A stretch of 64,000 nucleotides of DNA from Calvatia gigantea (Eukaryota; Basidiomycota; Agaricomycetes; Agaricales; Lycoperdaceae). The position numbers were made by a program, and so were the translations under genes. Numbering within the stretch: position 1 is the stretch's first letter; every line of letters begins with the position of its first letter. Below, in pieces: positions 34,396 through 44,293 of the stretch. Where the stretch lies: assembly GCA_025093985.1 (NCBI GenBank), contig JACAAK010000002.1, forward strand, positions 3,720,001 to 3,784,000, read 5' to 3'. The notes under the pieces were generated by a model, which saw nothing but the letters and a program-made list of their open reading frames with translations, ran no database searches and was not told the origin of the DNA.

Positions 34396-35024
34396 ATGGA
34401 CCTCCTTCAGGAGCCGAGTTCCCAAATAGTTCTCGTTAATCCCACAGCCGACAACGAACTAGTTCTCATCATACCCTTATAACGTCAAACGAACGACCAT
34501 GACTCGTCTCAGTGGCTCGGGAGAAGTCCTGTACAAAGTTCAGTCAAATGCCTCATTGGCCAAATGTTCTGTGTTCCGGTGACAACCTGATTCTGAGCCG
34601 ACCGCTGTGATTGAATGAGGGGATATATTCCCTGATAGAATCACTGGAAGAGCAGGGGAGGAGGGCGATTGAGAGTTCATCGGCCCGATTTCCTTCAGCC
34701 AGGTATATCATTGGAAAACGAATGTCGTCGATCAACTTGCAGTGTGTCCTTGAATAGCGTTCGTTGTGGAAGTCTACCAGTAATTTATGTCGTTTCCAGC
34801 TCTTAAATGATGCTGATTCAGGACGTCCTATCGCCTGGTCCGAAAGAAAGCGGGTGATGAACGGCGTCCCAGTGATCATCCAAGCGTGGTTAGCTATTGA
34901 GCGCGGAGCTATTGTGATTCAAGACGGGGTGGTTATACCGTTCTGTATCGTGGAACACAAGGTCAGAAATAGTACTAATATCCGAAACATGGCCGGCGGT
35001 CGCGGAGCCGTCTATGTCCCCTGA
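34396..35024 (+). pseudogene. DUF6593 type 2, broken copy (segment C)
   Basis: This starts MDLLQEPSSQIVLVNPT and is collinear with the intact 15,129 gene. About eight bases are missing near 34,475, within the LLNPDNV codons, and give an immediate stop. A further TGA lies near 34,579. The middle hairpin exon is shortened: the QLYHW region is recognisable only as YHWKTNVVDQLAV near 34,705. The C-terminal exon is well preserved (SGRPIAWSERK, AWLAIERGAIVIQDG, VIPFCIVEHK) to a stop at 35,022-35,024. Confidence 0.8.
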
Positions 35025-35153
35025 GGGAGGCTCCCCTGCCCATTCCGTTTTGATATCCGCCGTTTTCTAAAACTATGTACTTGTACATCAAAATGTTATC
35101 CATCATCCACTGACACTAAAATCTTTTCGGAAGAAAATGACGGGGACACTAGC

Positions 35154-38100
35154 CTATGAAAATTCCACCGACAGATCCTTATCGAGCGTAGCATTAACGT
35201 CAACGTCCAAAACCTTGTTTGTTGCATCATACGTAATGCCCGAAGCGTCCACGCTCCTCCCGTTAACCTTCGCCCTCTTCGGGGCGCCTTGCACATTGAG
35301 GAAGCGAACACGCGCAACATTCACACCAACAGCAAAGCCAAACGATCCCCTAACGTCTAATTTACCACCCTTGAAGCTCATATTGACAGTAGTCATCCGA
35401 GGTGGGTTGATCAACTCTCCATCATCGACGTATAACTTGCCAGATGCGCTGCCGTCCTGGCCAGGGGCAACCACAAACTCAAAGTCCTTCTTCCTCAACT
35501 CTGGGGTCGTCATCGCTGATTCCACGCGAAGGGGTAGGACAGCGCCACCCCTGACGTGGAGGGGGATTGTGGTGAAGTCAACATCGTTGAGTGTGACTGT
35601 TGAGCCGGCACCTTGGACTGGAGCCAGCGTCGCGAAGTCGTAGAAAATGTCCTTGGGAAGGTAGATGTCGACAGACGTAGAATTCTCTTCAGTCACAGGT
35701 GACACGAGGACGGAATCTCCGAAGAAGAATTGCAGGTCGATAGGATAGGTATTTGCATCTTTCGGGTACTTGAACCAGAGGGGGTGGAGGACTGGAGTGC
35801 CGTCGGTGTGTGCTTGGTGGAAGGCGGTGTAAAGATAGTCGAGTAGACGGTAACTAAGCACGCGGTGAGTTTCTGAAGAGCCGGGAAGAAGAATGACAAA
35901 CCGAGTGTTGATAGCATTCCTGGCCGCTTGGGCTACACTCTCCGAGCGATAGAATTCTTGGCTAATGGAGCTGTCGGAATTGTGCTGGAAACGATGTTAA
36001 AAGATCATCTCAGAGTTTGAACAGTAAACATACATTGCGCATGAATGGATAGAATGCACCAAGCATAGCCCACCGAGCACAGAGTGTCTCAGTTGTGTTC
36101 AAAGCTGTCAGCTTTCAGCGAAGTCACGAGGGGGTGTATAGAGGGGATGCTCACAGAAACCGCAGATATCACTTCCGACCATAGGCACTTGGAAGATCGT
36201 GGCAAAATTGAGCATGCCCGCGATAGAGAACCGATAATGCTCCCATATGCTCAGGTTATCTCCAAGCCACTTCCCTACATGGGCACCGGCACCAGCAAAC
36301 GTCGAGCGGGTGATGACAAGAGTACGTTTTCCAGGGCGACGGGATAACATGGCCGTGCGGGTGGCGGTGGACATCATGGTACCGAAGAGGTTGTGGACAT
36401 TATACTCCTGGAGGCCATTGGCATGAACCGCATTCGTCTAGAAGGCAAGTTAGTATACTCATATCATAACATAACATGCGGGTAACACTTACTAAAGCAG
36501 TCTTGCTGGAGAGTGGTCCTGCGTTGTTATTGATGGCGTAAGGAGGATTAAGAAGCGAGTCGTCACGTTTTCTGTGTTGGGGTGCGGAGGTGTTCACAAA
36601 GATTGGGGCATTTGGATCAGGAGGAGGGTTAGTTCTAGGTGGTGGAAGAGCTTGCTGGATCGCTTGTTGGAAGGGATCGTCGCACGGCAAGTTACAGAAC
36701 TAAACAGAGAGAACAAGAGATGAGCGTTGGCACGGTGTAACCGCCAGAAGCTGAGCTTACATTGGAAGGCTCATTCATATCAATCCACGCGCCGTCAATG
36801 TCGAGACCTTCGGTAGGGCTATAGAACTGTTGGAACTCATTGTTCCAGTACCTTCAAAACGTTGAATTTGGTCGGGGGAAGTGGTGATTGTGCGACACGT
36901 ACTGGGTAATCCTTTCATTGAACCAATCTAATATGGCGTCAGAAAAGGCTGGAAAGCTGGTGTAATCCACAATTACCCGGATATACAGTCACACCTGGTA
37001 AGATATAAAAGTCAGCTCAACAAAGCATACCTGACCGTGTACTCATCGTACGCACCGGGCCAAACAATTCCGAGGAAATCGCTACCATTTTCTGCTTTAA
37101 GGTATATGTCAAGATCTTTGCCACGGTGATATGGAGCGTAATCCTTGTCATCCGGGAGAAAAGCGACAGCAGGATCTGTCATCAGAACTATTTTGAAAGG
37201 CGTGTGAATAAACCCTGACACAGGTTGTGTCATACGCACCGAAGCGCTGACCGTGAGTATGGAGATGAGCAACAATTTCACGCATCCTGTTCATAGGGAA
37301 ATATTGTGGATCAACAGTGAAAATACGTCGTCTATCCATATAATCTAGAGTCACTCGTCAGAAAATTACACTAGTTCCATAGAAAAGGTGAACTCACCAA
37401 TATCAGTCCACATGGTCTCTAAAGGTATATTGGCAGCTGAGTAATTGGATATAACCCCTGCTACATCAACGAAATCTACATGTCCGTTAGTGACCCGCAC
37501 TGAAAAGAAATACGATTCGGTCTGCACACCCTTGTATCCGAAGCGGCACTGATGGAGGCCGAAAGACCAATAAGGCAGCTCCGCCGGTCGGCCCACGACT
37601 TCAGAATACTGCCTAGCCACAGCCGTTGGGTCTATCTCACTCCCAGCCAAGAAATAGAAGTCAAAAACACCGCCAATAGCATTGTATTCCAGGCTAGTTC
37701 CGCCTGTATTAGAAAGCTTGATATCCATGCCATTGGAGTTCAGCAAAAAGACACCATGTGTTCCAGTGGTTCGATGTTCGAAATAGACCGGATGGTTCCC
37801 ATACAAATTTGTGCCAACTGGAATTCCGGGTGCATCACGAGACCACAGTGTGAGCGTGGTATTTTCAGTGGAAAGATGGAAGGGATTTGTGTGCTCCCCA
37901 AGTCCATAGATGTTAGCATTGTCAGGTAGAGCCGTCTTCACACGGAGATATTGCGACTCAAAGATGATGGGGTGAGGACGCGGTGGAAAACAACACTTCG
38001 TGTGTAGAGGTCCTATAGATCGAGAAAGAAAACGGTGAGGCGGTATAGTTGAACTGGATGACAGCCGAATGTGGAGATATAGGGTGACGAGAGTCCGGGC

Positions 38101-38458
38101 GAGGAAAGACAGATTCGGGAACCTCATAACGCGCCGATTCTGCATCAATAATCTTCAAATGAATGCGCTCGTCTATGATATCATCAGTTGCGGATCGCGT
38201 TAGGGATGGAAGAAACCTACTGGTCTCATAAGCCACACTGAGGGAAAGTTTTTGTATGTCTTGACCAAAGACATTGCATGCTTGACCTGCCAAAGTCAGG
38301 TCAGCGGTCAACCGTCCTCCGTTTGTTTTAACATTGGTAGCACGGTATCCGGGACACGCATCCAATTTAGGCAGGGTCAACGTTAGCAGCAGAGACCAAA
38401 AGCAGTTGAAGAGTGCTAGGAGAGCCCAACGTTCGTTGACCCTGTTCAGCAAGCGCAT
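35154..38458 (-). pseudogene. GH31 alpha-glucosidase, almost intact (segment C)
   Basis: This is the best GH31 copy. Blocks in order: signal-like N-terminus from 38,458, [50 protein letters not shown], then [44 protein letters not shown], the nucleophile block WIDMNEPSN (about 36,773-36,799), [18 protein letters not shown] (about 36,255-36,308), MVGSDICGF, and a C-terminal beta domain ending LSVEFS-stop at 35,154. Introns are GT-AG and mostly about 50 nt. Three one-base insertions between about 38,366 and 38,413 cancel each other and recode the signal peptide. One further insertion near 37,977 (GTCCTCAC versus GTCTCAC in segment B) is not compensated, so the gene is called broken unless that base is an error. 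Product: a secreted alpha-glucosidase. Confidence 0.85.
36949..36994 (-). other. 28-nt intron and 18-nt exon in GH31
   Basis: Reading on the - strand, an intron ending TTACCAG is followed by an 18-nt exon (36,994-36,977) completing WPG and encoding VTVYP. A 28-nt GT-AG intron (36,976-36,949) follows, and then AFSDAILDWFNER. The same arrangement, with sequence differences, occurs in the segment B copy (intron 29,045-29,018). Fungal GH31 enzymes have WPGVTVxPDWF at this place, which supports the tiny exon being real. Confidence 0.65.
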
Positions 38459-38819
38459 GGTGGACCGTGGTGGAGACGAGGGAAGACACATTCATGTCTT
38501 ATATATATGTACATAGTTTCAAACCGGTCAATTTCGCGAAGCCTGGTCGACATGTTCTTTCAGGTCCATTGGGGTCATTGGTGTGAGTTCCAACTTCGGG
38601 ACGCCCGTTGCCGTTGTTTGTGAATCGTCCTTAGGACCAAACAAAGATTTTCTGGGAAAACTGGGGTTCCTGTCTATTTAGGGTCAGTTCGGCAACGAGT
38701 TGATGACGAACTCCGAACGAACTCTGTCTCGTCCAGGTCCTCTGTCTCTGTTTGATGGCATCAGTCCAGGTTCCCATACTGCTCAAAACAGAAAATGAGT
38801 GATTATTAATGCTGAGATA

Positions 38820-40424
38820 CAGTAAGGGACAAAACCCTTCCAATGATTTTGACTTTTTCATGAAATCTCAAATAACTCAGCAACCAGTAAAGGTATCCAC
38901 TTCAGAATTTAAATGTAGGTAGTCTTGTATCTTATCTACAAATAGGTATAAACAGCATTATGTAATATTAAGTTCCTGTGGTGATATGAATTAATCAACA
39001 TTATGAGTCCATTGGAAGGGTTTTGTCCCTCTGTCTGAAACTACACAAAATCAGTTCTCTAGTACTTTGTATAGCCCCCTTTGGCCTGTAAAACAGCCTG
39101 AACCCTCCTAGGCATACTCTCTATCAAATTCTGACACACTGATGCAGGAATTTTGCCCCATTCTATATCCACCCTTTCTCTGAGTTCAGTTATGCTGGAA
39201 GGGTAGTTTTCATACTCTTCTAGCCTGTTTTTGACATAAGTCCAGAGCTGTTCAATGGGATTAAGGTCTGGGGACTGTGGTGGCCACTCCATAACCTTTA
39301 AACCACTGTTTTCAAGCCACATTTTTGCTTTTTTGCTTGTGTGTTTGGGGTCATTGTCCTGTTGGAAAAGGACTTGCCACTTCTTCTTCCTGTATTTCTT
39401 GAGACTTTGGTAAAGTTTGTCATCCAAAATACAAACATAAAGGTCACCATCCATGGTACCTTCAATGTGGTGTATATGGCCAGGCCCCTGCCATAGCATG
39501 CACCCCCATATCATGCAAGAACCTCCTCCAAACTTGACAGTTCCATTCACCAGCCTGTTACTAAGCCCCTCTCCTGCTGTTTTCCATACCCAATGCCTTC
39601 TATCTGACCCCATCTGATTGATTTTAGTCTCATCTGTCCAAACTACCTGCTTCCAGTCCTCCACAGTCCAGTTTGCATATGTTTTTGCAAACACCAGCCT
39701 CTTCTGCTTGTGAACCCTAGTGAGTAAAGGCCGTTTTCTCTTCACTACAGCCTTCATCCCTGCCCTTTTGAGTGTCCTTTGAATTGTTTTGGATGAAACA
39801 GGTTGGTTGGTAACATTTTGGAGGGCCTTTGTGACCTGAGAGGCATTATCGGCCTTGCAAGAGGTGAGAAGTCGAATGGCATATTTGGTATCAGAGGGGG
39901 AAAGCTTGCTTGGACGGCCACCAGTGGATTTGGAAATTGTTGGCCTATGTTTAGAGTGAACTCTAGAGATAGTACTGAGGGAATAACCAGTAGTGGAAGC
40001 AATTTGGGTAGCAGTATGTCCTTTGTCAAGGAGAAAGAGGATATGATCAATCTGAGAAGAAGAGAGAGGTTTCATGTCAACAGAAGATAAGTTATTGGGT
40101 TACTTTGGCCTGGAGAAGTAAGCTTTCATCTTTATACACAATCTACTCTCATCATATGATTTTATTTGAATTTGTTTGAGAGCAGTAAACAGAGTTATGT
40201 GCCTGGAGAAGATGAGGGACAAAACCCTTCCAATGCACTCATAATATTCAATAATTCATATCTCCATAGAAACAAAGTATAATATTAAATGCTTAAACAT
40301 ATTTGTAGATAAGAAGCATGACTACCTTCATTTAAAATTTGAAATGAATTGGCTTAGTGGTTGCTGAGTTATTTGAGATTTCATGAAAAAGTCAAAATCA
40401 TTGGAAGGGTTTTGTCCCTTACTA
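38820..40424 (-). mobile_element. Tc1/mariner transposon, complete, 1,605 bp
   Basis: This is inserted at TA (38,818-38,819 and 40,425-40,426). The termini are about 220-bp imperfect inverted repeats (38,820-39,040 and about 40,204-40,424) starting (C/T)AGTAAGGGACAAAACCC. Each arm carries the motif GGGACAAAACCCTTCCAATG twice, once at the outer edge and once at the inner edge in opposite orientation (inner copies near 39,014-39,035 and 40,213-40,234). An intact transposase gene lies between the arms. It is nested in the Harbinger-like MITE, so it is the younger insertion. Confidence 0.92.
39059..40075 (-). CDS. Tc1-like DD34E transposase, 338 aa, intact
   Basis: One uninterrupted exon of normal length for the family. 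The N-terminus (residues 1 to about 50, SSSQIDHILFLLDKGHTATQ then IASTTGYSLSTISRVH) is a helix-turn-helix. A second DNA-binding region (about 55-120) includes GRPSKLSPSD and a typical KTIQRTLKRAG. Catalytic residues are visible: first Asp in VVWTDETKIN, second Asp in LFQQDNDPKHTS, and Glu in SPDLNPIEQLW, with 34 residues between the second Asp and the Glu. No stop or frameshift is present, whereas most neighbouring duplicated genes are broken. It is flanked by well-matched inverted repeats and may be active; that is inference. It catalyses cut-and-paste transposition into TA. Confidence 0.93.
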   Translation of the reverse strand: MKPLSSSQIDHILFLLDKGHTATQIASTTGYSLSTISRVHSKHRPTISKSTGGRPSKLSPSDTKYAIRLLTSCKADNASQVTKALQNVTNQPVSSKTIQRTLKRAGMKAVVKRKRPLLTRVHKQKRLVFAKTYANWTVEDWKQVVWTDETKINQMGSDRRHWVWKTAGEGLSNRLVNGTVKFGGGSCMIWGCMLWQGPGHIHHIEGTMDGDLYVCILDDKLYQSLKKYRKKKWQVLFQQDNDPKHTSKKAKMWLENSGLKVMEWPPQSPDLNPIEQLWTYVKNRLEEYENYPSSITELRERVDIEWGKIPASVCQNLIESMPRRVQAVLQAKGGYTKY

Positions 40425-41746
40425 TACATGCTATTGCAATACTCCGTGTAACCCTACATTCACTGAGACTGATATCCACTGCCCAAAGGGTAGTTTGTTT
40501 CCCTGTAAGCATATGAAGTCCATATTTTAGTTCATAACAGAGCAACAGTCCTCATATTTCAGCTTGTTTCAAGCCTGTATTTTGGGGTGTGTGAACTGAA
40601 GCAGTCACATCACGTGCCGGCTAATGTGTGACTCACAGCAGCTAAGCAGGGTGGCATTCTAAATATTGGTTGTGACCAGAAAATTGTCTCATAAAAAGCA
40701 ACTCATCCGTGGTACATGTTCTTATGGTGAAACCCATATGCATGGCGCAGTCCCCGACTCTGCGAAGCAAGAGGAGGGTTCTGTCGACTTGAAATGGATA
40801 GGAGTCTCTGCCAAACGACATCGAACCGTGGGAATGTGATCTCGAACTTTATAAGATATTAATAGAGCGAACCCCTGTATGGAGTACGACCCCACCTAAA
40901 ATCGAAAGAACGTCATTTGGAATCTCAGTCCGCGCCAATCGAACCGAACGGGGATACCAATACCTTTTAACTAGTGGTTTCTGCTCTGCGAAACAAGGCG
41001 TCGTTTGAGCAATGTCTCTTTCTGATTTTGCTGATCCTGTGAGTAGTTCCTTGCTTCATCGTACATTGCTGATTGATTCGTACGAATTCAACGCTGTTAC
41101 TTGTTAAATCACCTTGCTGAAAAGCCCGCGTTCTTGAATCGAGTGACTGCCCCGTTGTGGTGTCGCTCATGATCCGTCGCAGTACACCATCTATTATGAC
41201 CCGCTGTATTATCCCGAGATGAATGCACCCATTTCATGAGCCCAGAATCTATCTCCTCGTGGCCAGAGGTGATTTGCTTAGGCACATCCTTTCCTGCTGT
41301 CATTGCCAATCAATGTGATAAAGTGTAGAATTTCTTGAAACATTAAACAGCTATAATCACCTGATGCTGGCAAACACCAGAGTCGGGGACTGGCGCACAT
41401 AGCGCCGCTACGATAAATACGGCAGGAGAGATGAGAAATCTGAAGGAACACCGTTTTTGGGCAGTCTGGGAACTCAGACTGATGCCATCAAACAGAACGA
41501 AACAGAGTTCGTCAACTCGTTACCGAACTGACCCTTATAATTACTCGTGCAGTTTTAGTGGCGAGCGGTGCCGTGGGTGATGAACTATCATACTTGATAC
41601 CCTGCATTTCCTAAACCCTTACATTGCATTTGTTAATTTGTTGGTGGCTCGTATATTTCAACAAACTATCACTATGTAGATACACTGGACGAAAACCGGG
41701 CCCTTCATCGCTCTAATTCACCGTATTATCACCCCCTCCCCATTCT

Positions 41747-43225
41747 TCAGGCAGGGGGAGGGACAGTATAAGGTGCTGGAGCCGGCGCACCTTGCGCAGG
41801 AACGGGCTGGTACTGGGGTTGGTATTGTGGTGGATATTGCGGTGGGTATTGCGGTGGGTATTGCGGTTGGTATTGAGATGGATAATATCCAGATGACTGA
41901 ATAAAATCGGGTGACTGAATTTCGGTAGGTAAGCAAAGGATTCCCGAAAGAATATCGAATTTGATCAACGTGAACTTACTATTTCCGGTGACTAGGTTTC
42001 AGTCGGTAAGTAAAAGGTCCTGATATCATTCATTCATTCATATCGAACGATGTAAACGTACTATCTGAATGGTTGGCCAGTTGACGTCTGGTGCCGATTG
42101 CTGGTCTGGGCTCTGTGCTGGCTTGGGGTCAGGCTTTGGCACAGGTTTCTGCTGAGGCCCTGGCGCGGGTTTCTGCTCAGGCTTTGGCGCAGGCTTAGAT
42201 GTTGGTTTTGGTGCAGGTTTCTGGCTCGGTTTTGGTGCAGGTTTTTGGCTTGGTTTTGGTGCCGGTTTTGAGCCTGGCTTGGGTGCAGGTTTTTGACCCG
42301 GCTTGGGTGCAGGCTTTGGAACCCGGCTTGGGTGCTGGTTTGGGGGCAGGTTTGGAATTTGGCTTGGATGTGGGCTTGGGTGCAGGCCTAGGGATCCGGT
42401 TTTGGCGCTGGCTTAGGGGCAGGCTTCGGAGCGGGTTTACCTGCCGGTTTCGGGGCTGGCTTTGGTGCAGGCTTGGATCCACCACCCCCGCCTCTACCAC
42501 CACCACCATCCTCTACGACGGGTGAGAGCCTGGGTCCCATCACTGCCCGGTGCCGGCGCAGGAGGTGCAAGAGGCTACGATTGTCCAGGTCAAATACTGT
42601 TGAGGATAATCGTGAGGAATGGCTTACCAGCCCAGCTATCAGGGCGCGGGGGCCTTCCCATTGGATGTGGGTGGGAGCCCGCCTGGGTCCCTACCTAACC
42701 CAGCTCTGCCTTTTCCACTCCTTCCTCCGGGTCCGTGGTGGAAGGAGTGAGGCCCATGCTTATGTCCGTGCCCGTGCCCTCCAGGTCTCCTAGGTTCGCG
42801 CACTTCGAGGTCTTCAATCCTCGCGAGCCGCAAAATCTTCGAAATCTCGAATTTCCTAGATCATCAAAGTCGCGAGTGTCGAGGTCATCAAATTCCCTAG
42901 CCTCCAGATCATCAAACTCCCTAGCCTCCAGATCATCAAATTCCCGAGCATCCAGCTCGTCCGAGATTTCTCGGGCGCCGAACTCCTCGTAGAGTTCTCG
43001 AGGTTGACTGTCGAACCCATGGGGCTCAGCAACACCGTGACCGTGGGGGGCGGAAACATCTTGGCCAATTTGACGAGCGTCAATGTCAACGGCTCCACCA
43101 TCCTTTCACTGGTCCATGAGCATGCAACTGTACAAGCGAAACAATAAACTTACAACTGGGAGAGCCGATACAGTGCCAACGGAGGCCAAAGTTGCTAGAA
43201 GGACAAAGCCAGGTTTGAGTTGCAT
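41747..43225 (-). pseudogene. Secreted repeat protein, frameshifted copy (segment C)
   Basis: The signal peptide exon is intact and nearly the same as at 12,121 (MQLKPGFVLLATLASVG). Exon 2 keeps DGGAVDIDARQIGQDVS and four AREFDDLE-type units, but extra bases near 42,855 and 42,818 shift the frame. The downstream LEVREPRRPGGHG block is open in another frame. Further shifts occur in the Pro/Lys region (for example near 42,389, where a stop appears). The KPDH minisatellite is absent; units here read KPAPKPGS or KPAPKPSQ. The last exon is open and differs from the other copies: SGYYPSQYQPQYPPQYPPQ, then PVPAQGAPAPAP, and a stop at 41,747. Confidence 0.75.
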
Positions 43226-44293
43226 AGTGATAGATTGTGTGAAAAGTGAGCGAGATTAAAGAACGGGACCAGCCCTTGAAGGTGTGGTAGGAATGTAAGA
43301 GAAGATGCACCAGGCACTCTGAGGAAACCCAGCTGAGGTGGGAGAGCTTTTATATATTTTTTTCGCCAGCAAATTCTACCTTGTACAGCGGAGACTCGGA
43401 CCTCCACACATAAGGAGAGACTCTGTCGAAAATAGGCGAAACCGTCACCCAGAAACAGTGGTTGGCTGTGTGTCTCCACGTACCGAAGACCGTGATCTGT
43501 TACAAGTCCGTGTATGGGGGTGTACCTGCGCACCACGAGCGGCCGAAGCAATGTTGAGTTTTGATCAAACTTCCGTGTTGGCACCAACAAATTGGCGCTG
43601 CTAGCAATGGGCGCCTTGGGGCAATCGCAATGAAAGATTTTTGCCTCGTAGGAAAAGGTTCTTCCTCGAGCGCAGCACCATGACGTGGACAAATGAGATG
43701 AACCATCCTTGATGGAACCGACAAACCAGTGGAAGTATCGTGGGAGATAGAAGTTCGGCTCCCAAAAAATTTGATCCGCAGCCTCACTGTGGCACTGCCC
43801 CGACAGAACTTATTTCCATGGTGGAAAATGAAGTAGTTTGACCTCTTTTCGCTACCCGCGAAATCATATGTTCATAACGATGCCATGACACCCTTCCAGG
43901 GAGGCTGGTTAACGGTCTTGATTGACCGTACCCGGTTTCAAGACACCGCGTAAGCATCAGGTTCACCTAAGTACGCATCCCATAGACACGGTCAATGATT
44001 AGGGGGGTAGTAAACAAACATGTGAGAATGCATCTACGCACAGGGGAAAATACCAGGACAAACATTTCAGGTTCCAGAGCTCCTCAATTCATGGAAGCCC
44101 GTAAAATGCCCGGCGGTGAAAGTTTTTTTTGCATCAAATTCGCCTAGCCCTCAGCGAATTGCTCTACACATAACCCCGCAAGCGACCACAATTTCCCGGA
44201 CAGCCCAGATCCGAACAAAAGTCCCCCATGGCTGATCGATTCCCAGCTGACTCCATTCTCGCACACACCGTTATCTACTGAGATTCTAACGTC
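43226..44293. other. Duplicated flank (segment C) and 3' side of the MFS cluster
   Basis: About 43,320-44,000 is paralogous to the upstream flanks at 11,430-12,010 and 31,250-31,990. The remainder up to the first transporter gene holds no recognised gene. The end of segment C is therefore near 44.0 kb. Confidence 0.5.

Larger units (their letters stand above)
38681..41534. mobile_element. Harbinger-like MITE, interrupted by a Tc1-like element
   Basis: Terminal inverted repeats start GGGTCAGTTCGG at 38,681 and end with their complement at 41,534. They extend about 100 bp with small gaps (ACGAACTC, GTTTGATGGCATCAGT). The 3-bp direct repeat TTA flanks both ends (38,678-38,680 and 41,535-41,537), as in PIF/Harbinger elements. 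Without the nested transposon it is about 1.25 kb and has no transposase. The right part (40,425-41,534) has no recognised gene; a 15-bp inverted pair, CAGTCCCCGACTCTG at 40,748 and 41,378-41,392, hints at further nesting. Segment B lacks the whole element at the equivalent place (about 30,720-30,780). Confidence 0.7.

Noticed and set aside
37012..37080. AYDEYTVR-type residues as part of GH31
   Set aside because: GTGCGT after WPG is a donor and TTACCAG an acceptor; splicing gives the expected WPGVTVYP. The residues are intronic read-through.
6987..43225. LTR retrotransposon origin for the duplicated segments
   Set aside because: Duplicated blocks keep introns and flanks, and no terminal direct repeats, primer site or polymerase remnants were seen, so they are DNA-level duplications.
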